A stretch of DNA of 43,247 nt. It comes from a bacterium (lineage in GTDB: Bacteria; Electryoneota; Electryoneia; Electryoneales; Electryoneaceae). The notes below the pieces were generated by a model. It searched no databases. It was not told where the DNA came from and worked only from the letters and a program-made list of their open reading frames with translations. Shown in pieces: positions 33,746-42,715 of this stretch (positions are counted from its first letter, which is position 1; each line of letters begins with the position of its first letter). The stretch covers positions 1 to 43,247 of the forward strand of contig JAHLLB010000038.1 of assembly GCA_020444425.1 (NCBI GenBank), written 5' to 3'. A program made the position numbers and the translations under genes.

Positions 33746-35413
33746 ATGATGGACGAGGGCGAGCATGTCTTGATCATCGGTGCTGACGCTGCCGGATTGA
33801 AAACTGCGGCACGCCTGCGCCGGCTGAAACCGGAACTCCCGATCACCGTGCTCGACCGGAGCGATGTCATCTCCTACGCCGCCTGCGGTTTCCCCTACTA
33901 CCTCTCCGGCGACATTGACGACTTCAGCGAACTTACGCGCACCGCTTGGGGCGAAGACAAAACTCCACAGTATTTCCACGACAGCAAGAACATCGAAGTT
34001 CTGACGGGTTGGGACGCCATCCGGATCGAACGCGACCCGAACCAGGTGATCGCGCGGAATGTGGACGGAATGGAACGCCCGTTCCCGTTCACCAGGCTCG
34101 TGCTCGCCACCGGTGCCAGCCCGATCAAGCTCAGCATCCCGGGGTCGGATTGCAGGCTGGTCAGTTCGTTCACCCGTCCCGAGGAAGTACAAGCCCTGCG
34201 GTTGTCGTTGCAGAAGAATGAGGTGGGGCGTGTCGCGGTCATCGGCGGCGGCTACATCGGCCTCGAATTGTGTGAGGCGTTCGCGGCACTGTGGGGAGTG
34301 GAGGTGTTGCTCGTTGAGCAGCGGGTGCGTGTGATGTCGGCGAACCTCGACCCGGAGATTTCGCGGCTGGTGGAAGACCATCTGCGATCGGAGGGGGTGG
34401 ACGTCCGGTTGCAGACCACGCTGAAGCACATCAAGTGCCGGGACGATGAGCTGGTACTCACGCTGAGCGAGGGCGAGGAACAGCACGTCGACCGTGTCGT
34501 CTTCTGCCCCGGCGTGTTGCCGAACGCTCAACTCGCACAGGACGCCGGCCTGACCATCGGACCGAAGGGTGGCGTGCAGGTGGACAAGCACGGCCGCACC
34601 TCGGACCTCGATGTATATGCTGCGGGTGACTGCGCGGAGCTGCCGGATGTGGCGGGGACACGTTTGATCCCGCTCGGTTCGATCGCGAACCGGATGGGTC
34701 GTGTCGTCGCCAACCACATTGCCGGCGTGCCGGATCCCGGCATCCCGAAGCTGTTCGGCACGGGGGTGGTGAAGGTATTCGACCTCAACGTCGCGAGCAC
34801 CGGATTGTCGGCGGCGCGCGCCCGTCAACGCGGGCTGGATGTGGAGGAATACTGGGGTTGCTGGACCGACCGAGCGCACTATTACCCTGAGGCTCAGAGT
34901 ATCAAGATCAAGGTGGTGCGTGAGCGTCACGGGCAACTGCTCGGCATGCAGGCGATCGGCAAGGGCGAGGTGGTGCGTTGGGTGGATGCGTTCGCCCAGA
35001 TCCTTGACCTTGCGGACGGCGACCCGCGTGCGTTGCTACGGTTCGAGCACGCCTACGCGCCGCCCTACGCGACCGCGCTCGACCCATTGCACCATTTCGG
35101 TGCGATGATGGAAACCGGTGACGGCTGGCAGATCGCTCCGACGATGATGCTTGGCGGCGGCAATCACGACTGGACATGGATCGACCTGCTCGCCGACGAG
35201 GAACGCGAACCGCTTGAGCTGCCGGAAGTGCGGGGCAAGGTGCTTCGGATGACGACCGCAGAGCTGCGCGAAAAGGTGGACACGTTGCCGAAGCAGGATG
35301 TGTACCTCTTCTGCGCACGTGGGCCTCGCAGCTACGAATGCTGCCGTTTTCTGCGTCAACATGGGATCAACGCTCGTTATCTTGCCGGCGGGATTGCGTT
35401 TACCCTGGGTTGA
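33746..35413 (+). CDS. CoA-disulfide / polysulfide reductase with C-terminal rhodanese domain
   Basis: 555 residues from the ATG at 33746 (AGGGGA upstream; an ATG also at 33749). FAD-binding motif 'VLIIGADAAGLKTAARLRRL' at the N terminus, redox-active Cys47 in 'ISYAACGFPYYLSG', NAD(P)H motif 'VAVIGGGYIGLELCEAFAAL', FAD motif 'VYAAGDCAE', a dimerisation domain, and from about residue 490 a rhodanese-like domain with Cys523 in 'LFCARGPRS'. This is the CoADR-rhodanese (Npsr) layout; such enzymes reduce CoA persulfides or polysulfide with NAD(P)H. In a dsr organism it would handle zero-valent sulfur. It is immediately followed (21 bases) by the endonuclease III gene. Confidence 0.9.
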   Translation: MMDEGEHVLIIGADAAGLKTAARLRRLKPELPITVLDRSDVISYAACGFPYYLSGDIDDFSELTRTAWGEDKTPQYFHDSKNIEVLTGWDAIRIERDPNQVIARNVDGMERPFPFTRLVLATGASPIKLSIPGSDCRLVSSFTRPEEVQALRLSLQKNEVGRVAVIGGGYIGLELCEAFAALWGVEVLLVEQRVRVMSANLDPEISRLVEDHLRSEGVDVRLQTTLKHIKCRDDELVLTLSEGEEQHVDRVVFCPGVLPNAQLAQDAGLTIGPKGGVQVDKHGRTSDLDVYAAGDCAELPDVAGTRLIPLGSIANRMGRVVANHIAGVPDPGIPKLFGTGVVKVFDLNVASTGLSAARARQRGLDVEEYWGCWTDRAHYYPEAQSIKIKVVRERHGQLLGMQAIGKGEVVRWVDAFAQILDLADGDPRALLRFEHAYAPPYATALDPLHHFGAMMETGDGWQIAPTMMLGGGNHDWTWIDLLADEEREPLELPEVRGKVLRMTTAELREKVDTLPKQDVYLFCARGPRSYECCRFLRQHGINARYLAGGIAFTLG

Positions 35414-35434
35414 TCACACACGCTGTAGGATTCC

Positions 35435-36139
35435 ATGAGCCTACCGAAACTGCCGGACCCGGCGAAGGCCTCCGACAAGGTGATGCGTGCGCGCGTTGCG
35501 GATGTCGCCGCGCTGTTTGAACGCGAACGCGGGCCGCTCAAGTGGCCGGGCCGCCGTGACCCGCTCGCCGGCCTGGTCCAGACGTTACTCTCCCACAACA
35601 CCACCGACCCGAACGCGTTCGCCGCCTACGACCGGATGATGGAACGCTACGGCGATTGGGCGGCGGTGCATCACGCACCGCACGCCGAACTGTCGCAGAC
35701 GATCCGTATCGCCGGACTCAACAACCAGAAGGCGTCACGGATCCAGGATCTGCTCGCGTTTGTCAAGGAGACGTACGGCGAGTACACGGCGGACGCGCTG
35801 GACTCGATGGAATTCGACAAAGCGTTCGCGACCTTCGGCCACCTCAAGGGCGTCAAGCACAAGACGCTGGCGGTGGTGCTGACTTTCGACCTCGGCAAGG
35901 ATGTCTTCGCAGTCGATACCCATGTCCACCGTGTCTGCCAGCGCCTCGGATTCGTGACGGAGAAGGCGACGGCGGTGCAGACCTTCGAACGGATGAACGA
36001 GCTCGTGCCGGAGGGATTGGGATACCAGTTCCATGTGCACCTGATCCGTCACGGCCGCCAGACCTGCAAGGCGCGCGGGCCGCTGTGCGGGGAGTGCTTC
36101 GTGCGTGACGTGTGCCGGTTCGGAAGGTCGATGAAGTAA
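35435..36139 (+). CDS. nth: Endonuclease III-family DNA glycosylase/AP lyase
   Basis: 234 residues. The helix-hairpin-helix 'LKGVKHKTLAVVL' supplies the catalytic lysine (Lys143) and 'AVDTHVHRV' the catalytic aspartate (Asp161). The C-terminal C-x6-C-x2-C-x5-C (Cys211, 218, 221, 227) binds the [4Fe-4S] cluster. It excises oxidised pyrimidines and nicks abasic sites. The HhH loop reads GVKHK where E. coli Nth reads GVGRK, so it may belong to a divergent subfamily rather than canonical Nth. It probably shares a transcript with the upstream reductase gene. Confidence 0.88.
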   Translation: MSLPKLPDPAKASDKVMRARVADVAALFERERGPLKWPGRRDPLAGLVQTLLSHNTTDPNAFAAYDRMMERYGDWAAVHHAPHAELSQTIRIAGLNNQKASRIQDLLAFVKETYGEYTADALDSMEFDKAFATFGHLKGVKHKTLAVVLTFDLGKDVFAVDTHVHRVCQRLGFVTEKATAVQTFERMNELVPEGLGYQFHVHLIRHGRQTCKARGPLCGECFVRDVCRFGRSMK

Positions 36140-36142
36140 GGT

Positions 36143-36296
36143 GTGTCATTCCGCTGGTAAAGCGTGTGTTATTCTGATCGGAACGAAGAGAAGTGAAGAA
36201 TCTGGCTGACGTTACGGAAATGGTTCCCCGTTGAAACGTTGCCGGTTCTTCAGCTAGATCCTTCATCCGATACGGCCGGATTCAGGATGACACCTT
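36143..36296. repeat. Family C dispersed repeat (intergenic)
   Basis: 'gtgtcattcc' at the start, 'gaagaatctggctg' in the middle, 'agatccttcat' and 'ttcaggatgacacc' at the end. It matches 38050-38281 and the copy inside the propeller gene at 4764-4897. It fills about half of the 309-base gap after the endonuclease gene. The remaining 36297-36448 includes a short echo of the endonuclease 3' end ('ggtgagtgttttgtgcggga', 36323-36342) and the ribosome site of the next gene. Confidence 0.8.
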
Positions 36297-36448
36297 GAAA
36301 GCCAGGTGCGAGGTTTGAGGTGCGGTGAGTGTTTTGTGCGGGAGTTGTACCGGTTCGGCAGGAAAAATGCCTGGTTTGTTCGCAGGACTCGCATTCTTGT
36401 GATCCCGAGACTGATATTAGATAAATTTGAAATTGGTAGGAGGTTCAT

Positions 36449-38041
36449 ATGTCACGCATGAAGAATGTATCGGCCCTTCTCTGCTTGGTGCTTGGGCTTT
36501 GCGGTTCGCAGCAGATCAAGGCCCAGGTCCGTCATGACATTATCCAGTACGATATCATTGGTGAGATCACCAGCACTGAGTGCATCGATTTTGACGGTGA
36601 CCTCGATCTGGATGTCTTGGTGTCCAGTGAAACGGGAGCTTCTCGACTTGATTGGCTTGAGCAGATCGATCCGTTGAACTGGGTACAGCACACGATTGAA
36701 ACCGACGACAGTGTCGGCTACATGAAGCATTTCGCGACCACGGACGTGGATGGCGATTCCGACCTCGATATCATGGTCGTGCGAGAGGTAAATCAGCTTC
36801 ACGAGTTTGCCTGGTATGAAAACGATAACGGCGACTGGCTGGCGCATCCCATTGCTCCGAACAGTCCCAATCCACTGTCACGTCCGTCTCGCGTTCCCGT
36901 TGCCGATTACGAGGGTGATGGGGATCTCGACTATCTCTTCAGGTCTGGGACATTCAGCCGCACTAACGTGTACTGGATGTTGAACGATGGGGGTGGGACT
37001 ACGTGGACGCCTGTGTTTGCCCAGGCGGACAGTGTCAGCGGTACTCTGTTTGGCGATGAACGGGTTGACAGCTTTCTCCCTGGGGATATGGATAACGACG
37101 GATTGATGGATCTGGTGTTCGGAACCTACGGGAATCAAGACTATTACGTTCAACGAGGAGTGTATATCAAATATCACAACGGAGGAAATGCGGTACCGGT
37201 TTATCAGGTTAACAGCTATTATTACGATGCGAAGTATATAAGCGGGATACTAGACTTCAACAATGATGGATTCATGGATATAATCTACGAAGACTATCGT
37301 TGGGATATACCTCAAAGATTTGCAAGTAATATTCTGCATCGAGTTTCATTGAACGAATACGACAGAGTCCAGTTAAGCGGCAATGGGACAAATTATCCGT
37401 TTTGGAGGGTACTTGATGCCATTGATTATGACTCAGATGGACATTTGGACTTTATGGTGGATAATCTAAGTTGGCCGGATAGTTTCAGGGGGATTGTATA
37501 CTATGACCAGGATTTACAATCCTTTTACCAGAATATTAGCCCGATATATCACGAAACATTGTACTCCGGTGATATCAACGGTGATGGTGCCATCGATCAC
37601 ATTCTTCAAACTTCTGATCTAGCTTGGTACGAAAACGAACAAACGTTTGATTACGGACGCATCCGACTGATTCCAGTCACCGATACAGTTTCGCCGGGGG
37701 ACACGTTTGTCTATGGAGCCTCCATTTTCCATGCGGCTCAGAACGTCATCTCAGCACATGTCATCGGTGACGCTTTCGGCCCTCAGGGTGGGCGTTTACG
37801 TCTGATCAATACGCCTGTCGTTTTGATACCCTCCGAATCGCGAGATTTCAACGGTCTGACGCTGGACGTCCCAGCATGGGCTCAGCCGGGTGAGTATCTG
37901 TTCCGAGTCGCAATACGCTACGCGGGCCAATGGATTTCCTCAGACGAGGTGACCTTCACCGTCACCGGCGAACCACTGCAGGCTCGGCCGGAGAACTGGC
38001 GTGAGCAGCAGTCCAACATCCCCGCTCAGTGGCAGGATTGA
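36449..38041 (+). CDS. Secreted FG-GAP/VCBS-repeat protein
   Basis: 530 residues; AGGAGG lies five bases before the ATG. Signal peptide 1-26 (cleavage after IKA). At least seven Asp-rich calcium-binding repeats of the FG-GAP/VCBS type: DFDGDLDLDVL, DVDGDSDLDIM, DYEGDGDLDYL, DMDNDGLMDLV, DFNNDGFMDII, DYDSDGHLDFM, DINGDGAIDHI, expected to build an extracellular beta-propeller. The C-terminal 110 residues are a separate beta-sandwich and lack a clear sorting signal. From about 37140 to 37640 the DNA becomes noticeably AT-rich. Role unknown; adhesion or ligand binding is usual for the fold. Confidence 0.8.
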   Translation: MSRMKNVSALLCLVLGLCGSQQIKAQVRHDIIQYDIIGEITSTECIDFDGDLDLDVLVSSETGASRLDWLEQIDPLNWVQHTIETDDSVGYMKHFATTDVDGDSDLDIMVVREVNQLHEFAWYENDNGDWLAHPIAPNSPNPLSRPSRVPVADYEGDGDLDYLFRSGTFSRTNVYWMLNDGGGTTWTPVFAQADSVSGTLFGDERVDSFLPGDMDNDGLMDLVFGTYGNQDYYVQRGVYIKYHNGGNAVPVYQVNSYYYDAKYISGILDFNNDGFMDIIYEDYRWDIPQRFASNILHRVSLNEYDRVQLSGNGTNYPFWRVLDAIDYDSDGHLDFMVDNLSWPDSFRGIVYYDQDLQSFYQNISPIYHETLYSGDINGDGAIDHILQTSDLAWYENEQTFDYGRIRLIPVTDTVSPGDTFVYGASIFHAAQNVISAHVIGDAFGPQGGRLRLINTPVVLIPSESRDFNGLTLDVPAWAQPGEYLFRVAIRYAGQWISSDEVTFTVTGEPLQARPENWREQQSNIPAQWQD

Positions 38042-38049
38042 TCCCGTTT

Positions 38050-38332
38050 GTGTCATTCTGAACATTGCGCAGCAGTGGGAAGAATCTGGCTGGAATACGC
38101 GGCAAACCTAGCCAGTACGTCATTCTGAAGGTGCGGCTGTTTGCACCTGAAGAAGGTCCAGCTTCGCCAATGGTACATGAGTTGGATCTTCCTCACTTCT
38201 CTCCGTTCCGTTCGGAATGACGTAGCTCTCCTGAACGGTTCACATGGAAACCAGATCCTTCACTGCGTTCAGGATGACATCCCCGCCCACAGACCCCCGA
38301 CCGCAGACCCCCGCCCGCAGTCCGCAGCCTGA
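38050..38332. repeat. Family C repeat, two units plus short tandem run
   Basis: 'tgtcattctgaac' (38051), 'gaagaatctggctgg' (38078), a second 'gtcattctgaagg' (38118), and 'cagatccttcactgcgttc' with 'aggatgacatcccc' (38252-38284). A tandem 'cccgcccacagacccccgac' type run follows to about 38330. The intergenic gap 38042-38470 is otherwise empty except for the porin gene's upstream region. Confidence 0.8.
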
Positions 38333-38470
38333 TATTGATGCGATCATTCTTCAACTGAGGCGGGCAAGCACCACGTTCAAGATAATCCCAGAGGTGCGAA
38401 CCCCTCTCACTCTCCGTATATTCCCCGCCCGGACTTCACGGTTCCACGCCTGGAAAAGGACTTCCAATAG

Positions 38471-39223
38471 ATGATTCGTTTGCGCAAGACTCTGTTCGCA
38501 CTTCTCGTGATTGTGCTGTCTGCGGCACCGGCCGTTCGGGCTCAGATCATCGCCGAGGGCGCGGTTGTCACCGACTACATGTGGCGCGGGTACAACGTGC
38601 TCAATGGCGCGCCGGCGTTCCAGCCGACAGTGACCGGCATCCTTGGTGAGACCGGTTTCGACGTCAACGCGTGGTTTTCGTTCGCGTTACGGGACCGGGA
38701 GCAGCAGGCGATCCGTGACCTGGACGAGATGGACCTGACGTTGACCTATTCACGCAGCATCGGCATGGTCGATGTGCGTGCCGGGGTGTTTACGTACCAC
38801 CTGTTCACCCATGACGAGTACCCGGACGCGGATTTCACGTTTGTCCGGGAGGCGTTCGGCGGGGTGACGTTCACCAGTCTGCCGCTGTCGCCGTGGGTGG
38901 TGTACAATTACGAGCTGGTTGACGCTGGCGGGAATGACTGGTACCTGGAACTTGGCGCGGACCAGTCCGTGTCCCTCCCAATGAATCAGGAGTTGCTGCT
39001 CAGTTTGCACGCGGGTTGGTACAGCGCGGAGTGGGCGGGGCTTGGCGGACAGTTGACCGACCTGTCGTTGACGGTCGGGTTACCGGTCATTCCGGTGCAT
39101 GGAGACGGAACCTGGCTCTCGCCGTGGATGATGGCGGCATACACCCCTCCGGAACATGTGAATCCGAACCAGTTTGAAGTGGTGGCCGGGATGACGCTGA
39201 GTGGGGTCTTTCTGGCTCGCTAA
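38471..39223 (+). CDS. TorF-like outer-membrane porin
   Basis: 250 residues. Signal peptide 1-24 (AVRA before cleavage). 'GAVVTDYMWRGYNVLNGAPAFQPTVT' matches the start of the TorF-family putative porins, and alternating aromatic/polar strands continue throughout. The C terminus is '..TLSGVFLAR', not the classical terminal Phe. It probably forms a small barrel; substrate unknown. It has no close operon partner; PPDK follows after 93 bases with its own ribosome site. Confidence 0.7.
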   Translation: MIRLRKTLFALLVIVLSAAPAVRAQIIAEGAVVTDYMWRGYNVLNGAPAFQPTVTGILGETGFDVNAWFSFALRDREQQAIRDLDEMDLTLTYSRSIGMVDVRAGVFTYHLFTHDEYPDADFTFVREAFGGVTFTSLPLSPWVVYNYELVDAGGNDWYLELGADQSVSLPMNQELLLSLHAGWYSAEWAGLGGQLTDLSLTVGLPVIPVHGDGTWLSPWMMAAYTPPEHVNPNQFEVVAGMTLSGVFLAR

Positions 39224-39316
39224 GGCTTGATCTCAGCCGGTTTTCGACGTATGGTCCCCCCGACCTTACACATAGATTTTACCCAGACGACAGCGACACG
39301 AAAATAGGAGGCTTAC

Positions 39317-42046
39317 ATGGCCACAAAATACGTCTATTTCTTCGGCGAAGGGAAAGCCGACGGCAACGCCGGGATGAAGAATCTGCTCGGCGGCAAGGGT
39401 GCGAACCTCGCCGAGATGACCAGTCTTGGGATTCCGGTCCCGCCGGGATTCACCATCACCACCGAGATGTGCACCGAGTATTTCAACAACGGTGGCAATC
39501 TCAACGACGAAGTCGAAACCCAGGTGAAGGACGCCCTGGCCAAGGTCGAAGGGATCATGGGCCGCAAGTTCGGCGACCCGGACAACCCGCTGCTGGTCTC
39601 GGTTCGTTCCGGCGCGCGTCAGTCGATGCCGGGTATGATGGACACGGTGCTCAACGTTGGCCTCTGCGAAGCGACCCTGCCGGGCCTCGCGAAGATGATG
39701 GGCGACGAACGGTACGCGTGGGACTCTTACCGCCGTCTGATTCAGATGTACGCCGACGTGGTGATGGAATTCGCCGCCGGTATCGAGCATGAGGATGAAT
39801 CTGATCACATCCACAACCGTCTCGAGAAGGAACTCGAAACGCTGAAGGACGAAGTCGGCGCGACGGAAGATCAGGGATTGACGACCGACAACCTGAAGGA
39901 ATTGGTCCGCCGCTACAAGGCGACGGTGAAGGACGTACTCGGCAGCGAGTTCCCGGACGATCCGATGGCTCAGCTCTGGGGCGGCATTCGTGCCGTGTTC
40001 CAGTCGTGGAACGGCAAGCGCGCGATCGCTTACCGCAAGTACGAAAACATCCCGCACGAGTGGGGCACCGCGGTCAACGTGCAGACGATGGTCTTCGGCA
40101 ACATGGGCGAAGGTTGTGCGACCGGCGTCGCGTTCACCCGTGACCCGGCCACCGGCAACAACGTGTTCTACGGCGAATGGCTGCCGAACGCGCAGGGCGA
40201 GGACGTTGTCGCTGGTATTCGCACCCCGCGTGCGATCAACCAGCCGTCTATCTCGAAGGGTCAGAACGACAATATGCCGACCCTCGAGCAGGATATGCCG
40301 GAAGCGTACAAGCAGTTGTTCGACATCCGCAACCGCCTTGAGGCCCACTACAAGGACATGCAGGATGTCGAGTTCACGATTGAAAAAGAAAAGCTGTGGA
40401 TGCTGCAGACGCGTACCGGCAAGCGCAACGGCCGCGCCGCGACGATCATGGCTGTTGACATGGCCAACGAAGGCCTGATCAACAAGGAAACAGCGATTCT
40501 GCGCGTGCGTCCCGATCAGCTTGACGAACTGCTGCACCCGATGATCGATCCGAAGGCGGAGAAAGACGGAAAGAAGATCACGACCGGTCTTCCGGCCGGC
40601 CCCGGTGGCGCGGTTGGCAAGATCATCCTCAATTCGGATCGTGCGAAGGAACTGGCAGCGAAGTCGAGTGATCCGCTGATTCTGGTGCGTGTCGAAACCA
40701 GCCCGGAAGATGTGGACGGCATGCGTGCTGCCAAGGGCATCCTGACCAGCCGTGGCGGCATGACCTCACACGCCGCGTTGGTCGCCCGTGGTTGGGGCAA
40801 GTGCTGCATCGTCGGCGCCGGCGATCTCAAGATCGACTACGCGGCCAAGACGGTCACCACGGCTGACGGGACTGTGTTCAAGGAAGGCGACTGGTTGAGC
40901 CTGAACGGGACGACCGGTAAGGTCTACGCCGGTCAGCTGCCGGTGGTGGACGCCGATCCGGACAGCGTGCCTGAGTATACGCAGCTGATGGAATGGTCGG
41001 ACGAATTCCGCAGCCTCGGTGTCCGCACCAACGCCGACACTCCGAAGGACGCGGAAATCGCGCGCAAGTTCGGCGCGAAGGGCATTGGCCTGACCCGTAC
41101 CGAGCACATGTTCTTCGGCGGCGAACGCATCAAGGCCGTCCGCGGCATGATCCTTTCCGACAGCCCGGAACAGCGCCGTGAATTCATCATGAAGCTGTTG
41201 CCGTTCCAGCGCGACGACTTCTACGGCATCCTCAAGGCGATGAGCCCGTACCCGGTCAACATTCGTCTGCTCGACCCGCCGCTGCACGAGTTCCTCCCCT
41301 CCCACGAGGAGAAGGACCTGATCAAGCAGGTCGCCTCTGACATGGGCATCGACGAGGAAACGCTGCTGAAGCGGATCAACGGTCTGCACGAGTTCAACCC
41401 GATGCTCGGTCACCGTGGTTGCCGTCTCGGCATCACCATTCCGGAACTGACCGAAATGCAGTCGCGCGCGATTCTGGAAGCGACAGCTCAGTTGGTGAAG
41501 GAAGGCGTCGAAGTGCATCCGGAGATCATGGTTCCGCTGGTCGGGAACGTGAAGGAACTGGAAAATCAGCGCGATCTCGTGCTGCGTGTCGCGGAAGACG
41601 TGAAGCAGGAATCCGGCATCGACAACCTGCCGTTCAAGGTCGGTACGATGATCGAGGTTCCGCGCGCGGCGGTGACGGCTGGCGAGATCGCCAAGGTCGC
41701 CGAGTTCTTCAGCTTCGGCACCAACGACCTGACGCAGATGGGATGCGGCTTCAGCCGTGACGACGCGGGAAGCTTCCTGCCGGATTACGTTGATCGTGGC
41801 ATCTACGACGACGATCCGTTCCAGAGCCTCGACCAGTCGGGCGTGGGCGAGTTGGTGCGCATCGCGGTGGAACAGGGCCGCAAAGCGAACCCGGACCTGC
41901 ACCTCGGCATCTGCGGTGAGCACGGTGGCGATCCGAAGTCGGTGGAGTTCTTCCATCGCGTCGGTCTGGACTACGTGTCCTGCTCGCCGTTCCGTGTCCC
42001 GATCGCCCGTTTCGCGGCGGCGCAGGCGGTGATCAAGGAGAAGTAA
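39317..42046 (+). CDS. ppdK: Pyruvate, phosphate dikinase
   Basis: 909 residues, within the normal range. AGGAGG lies just before the ATG. An N-terminal ATP-grasp domain begins 'LLGGKGANLAEMTSLGIPVPPGFTI'. The swivelling phospho-His domain has 'GGMTSHAALVARGWGK' with catalytic His at about 485. The PEP/pyruvate barrel ends with 'GICGEHGGDPKSVEFF' (catalytic Cys about 865). It interconverts pyruvate + ATP + phosphate with PEP + AMP + pyrophosphate; in anaerobes this serves gluconeogenesis from acetyl-CoA/pyruvate or pyrophosphate-based glycolysis. The gene is monocistronic with a terminator at 42080-42113. Confidence 0.97.
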   Translation: MATKYVYFFGEGKADGNAGMKNLLGGKGANLAEMTSLGIPVPPGFTITTEMCTEYFNNGGNLNDEVETQVKDALAKVEGIMGRKFGDPDNPLLVSVRSGARQSMPGMMDTVLNVGLCEATLPGLAKMMGDERYAWDSYRRLIQMYADVVMEFAAGIEHEDESDHIHNRLEKELETLKDEVGATEDQGLTTDNLKELVRRYKATVKDVLGSEFPDDPMAQLWGGIRAVFQSWNGKRAIAYRKYENIPHEWGTAVNVQTMVFGNMGEGCATGVAFTRDPATGNNVFYGEWLPNAQGEDVVAGIRTPRAINQPSISKGQNDNMPTLEQDMPEAYKQLFDIRNRLEAHYKDMQDVEFTIEKEKLWMLQTRTGKRNGRAATIMAVDMANEGLINKETAILRVRPDQLDELLHPMIDPKAEKDGKKITTGLPAGPGGAVGKIILNSDRAKELAAKSSDPLILVRVETSPEDVDGMRAAKGILTSRGGMTSHAALVARGWGKCCIVGAGDLKIDYAAKTVTTADGTVFKEGDWLSLNGTTGKVYAGQLPVVDADPDSVPEYTQLMEWSDEFRSLGVRTNADTPKDAEIARKFGAKGIGLTRTEHMFFGGERIKAVRGMILSDSPEQRREFIMKLLPFQRDDFYGILKAMSPYPVNIRLLDPPLHEFLPSHEEKDLIKQVASDMGIDEETLLKRINGLHEFNPMLGHRGCRLGITIPELTEMQSRAILEATAQLVKEGVEVHPEIMVPLVGNVKELENQRDLVLRVAEDVKQESGIDNLPFKVGTMIEVPRAAVTAGEIAKVAEFFSFGTNDLTQMGCGFSRDDAGSFLPDYVDRGIYDDDPFQSLDQSGVGELVRIAVEQGRKANPDLHLGICGEHGGDPKSVEFFHRVGLDYVSCSPFRVPIARFAAAQAVIKEK

Positions 42047-42079
42047 GCTCCGTGGTTGTACAGAACTGATACGAACAGC

Positions 42080-42113
42080 AAGGGGACGTCTGAACGCAGG
42101 CGTCCCCCTTTTC
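42080..42113 (+). terminator. Rho-independent terminator of ppdK
   Basis: AAGGGGACG and CGTCCCCCTT pair around a roughly 11-base loop, followed by a TTTT run. It lies 34 bases after the ppdK stop. Confidence 0.85.
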
Positions 42114-42151
42114 AATCGCAGGCGCACGATTCTCACAATAGATGAAACACG

Positions 42152-42715
42152 TCAGCCATGCTTGCTCAACGACTCCTGAACGATCTGCGCAAACGACTGA
42201 TACAACAGAGCCAGCCGGGCTTGGTCCGGTTCCGGTTCGAGGTGCTGGAATCCGATCCAGGCCGCGTAGACCACATGCGCAAGCAGTTCCGCCTGAACAG
42301 GATCGACGCCAACACCCCGCTGCATCAGTTCGCTGACGTACTCGGTTCGTCGGGTGTCCACCTCGGCGACGAAATGACGCAACGCTGGACGCCTTGCGAT
42401 CAACCGGCGAACGTTTCGTTCAATCCCGTAGTCCAACGCGAATGCCAGTGAATTCAAGCGGTAGGGCTGTCCTTCCGCGTGAGGTGTCGCGGATTCCAAC
42501 ACTTCGATCAGATGCTCCGTGTGCAACACACGCCAGCGTTCCAGAATCCCGGCCAACAACGCTTCCATGTCGTTGAAGTGATGATACAGCGATCCACGGG
42601 TACGGCCTGCCGCGTCGCAGACAGCATCCACCGTCAACGCTTCCGGTCCCTGTTCGCCGAGGAGTTTCAGGCTGAGATCCGTCCAATCATCTCGGGTCAT
42701 TCGTGAGTTGCTCAT
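42152..42715 (-). CDS. TetR-family transcriptional repressor
   Basis: 187 residues from the ATG at 42715, which overlaps the stop of the upstream membrane-protein gene (ATGA); an in-frame ATG at 42766 lies inside that gene. Residues about 8-55 are the TetR helix-turn-helix: 'GPEALTVDAVCDAAGRTRGSLYHHFNDMEALLAGIL'. The rest is a helical ligand-binding and dimerisation domain. It likely represses its own operon through the perfect inverted repeat at 43103-43125. The ligand is unknown. Confidence 0.88.
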   Translation of the reverse strand: MSNSRMTRDDWTDLSLKLLGEQGPEALTVDAVCDAAGRTRGSLYHHFNDMEALLAGILERWRVLHTEHLIEVLESATPHAEGQPYRLNSLAFALDYGIERNVRRLIARRPALRHFVAEVDTRRTEYVSELMQRGVGVDPVQAELLAHVVYAAWIGFQHLEPEPDQARLALLYQSFAQIVQESLSKHG

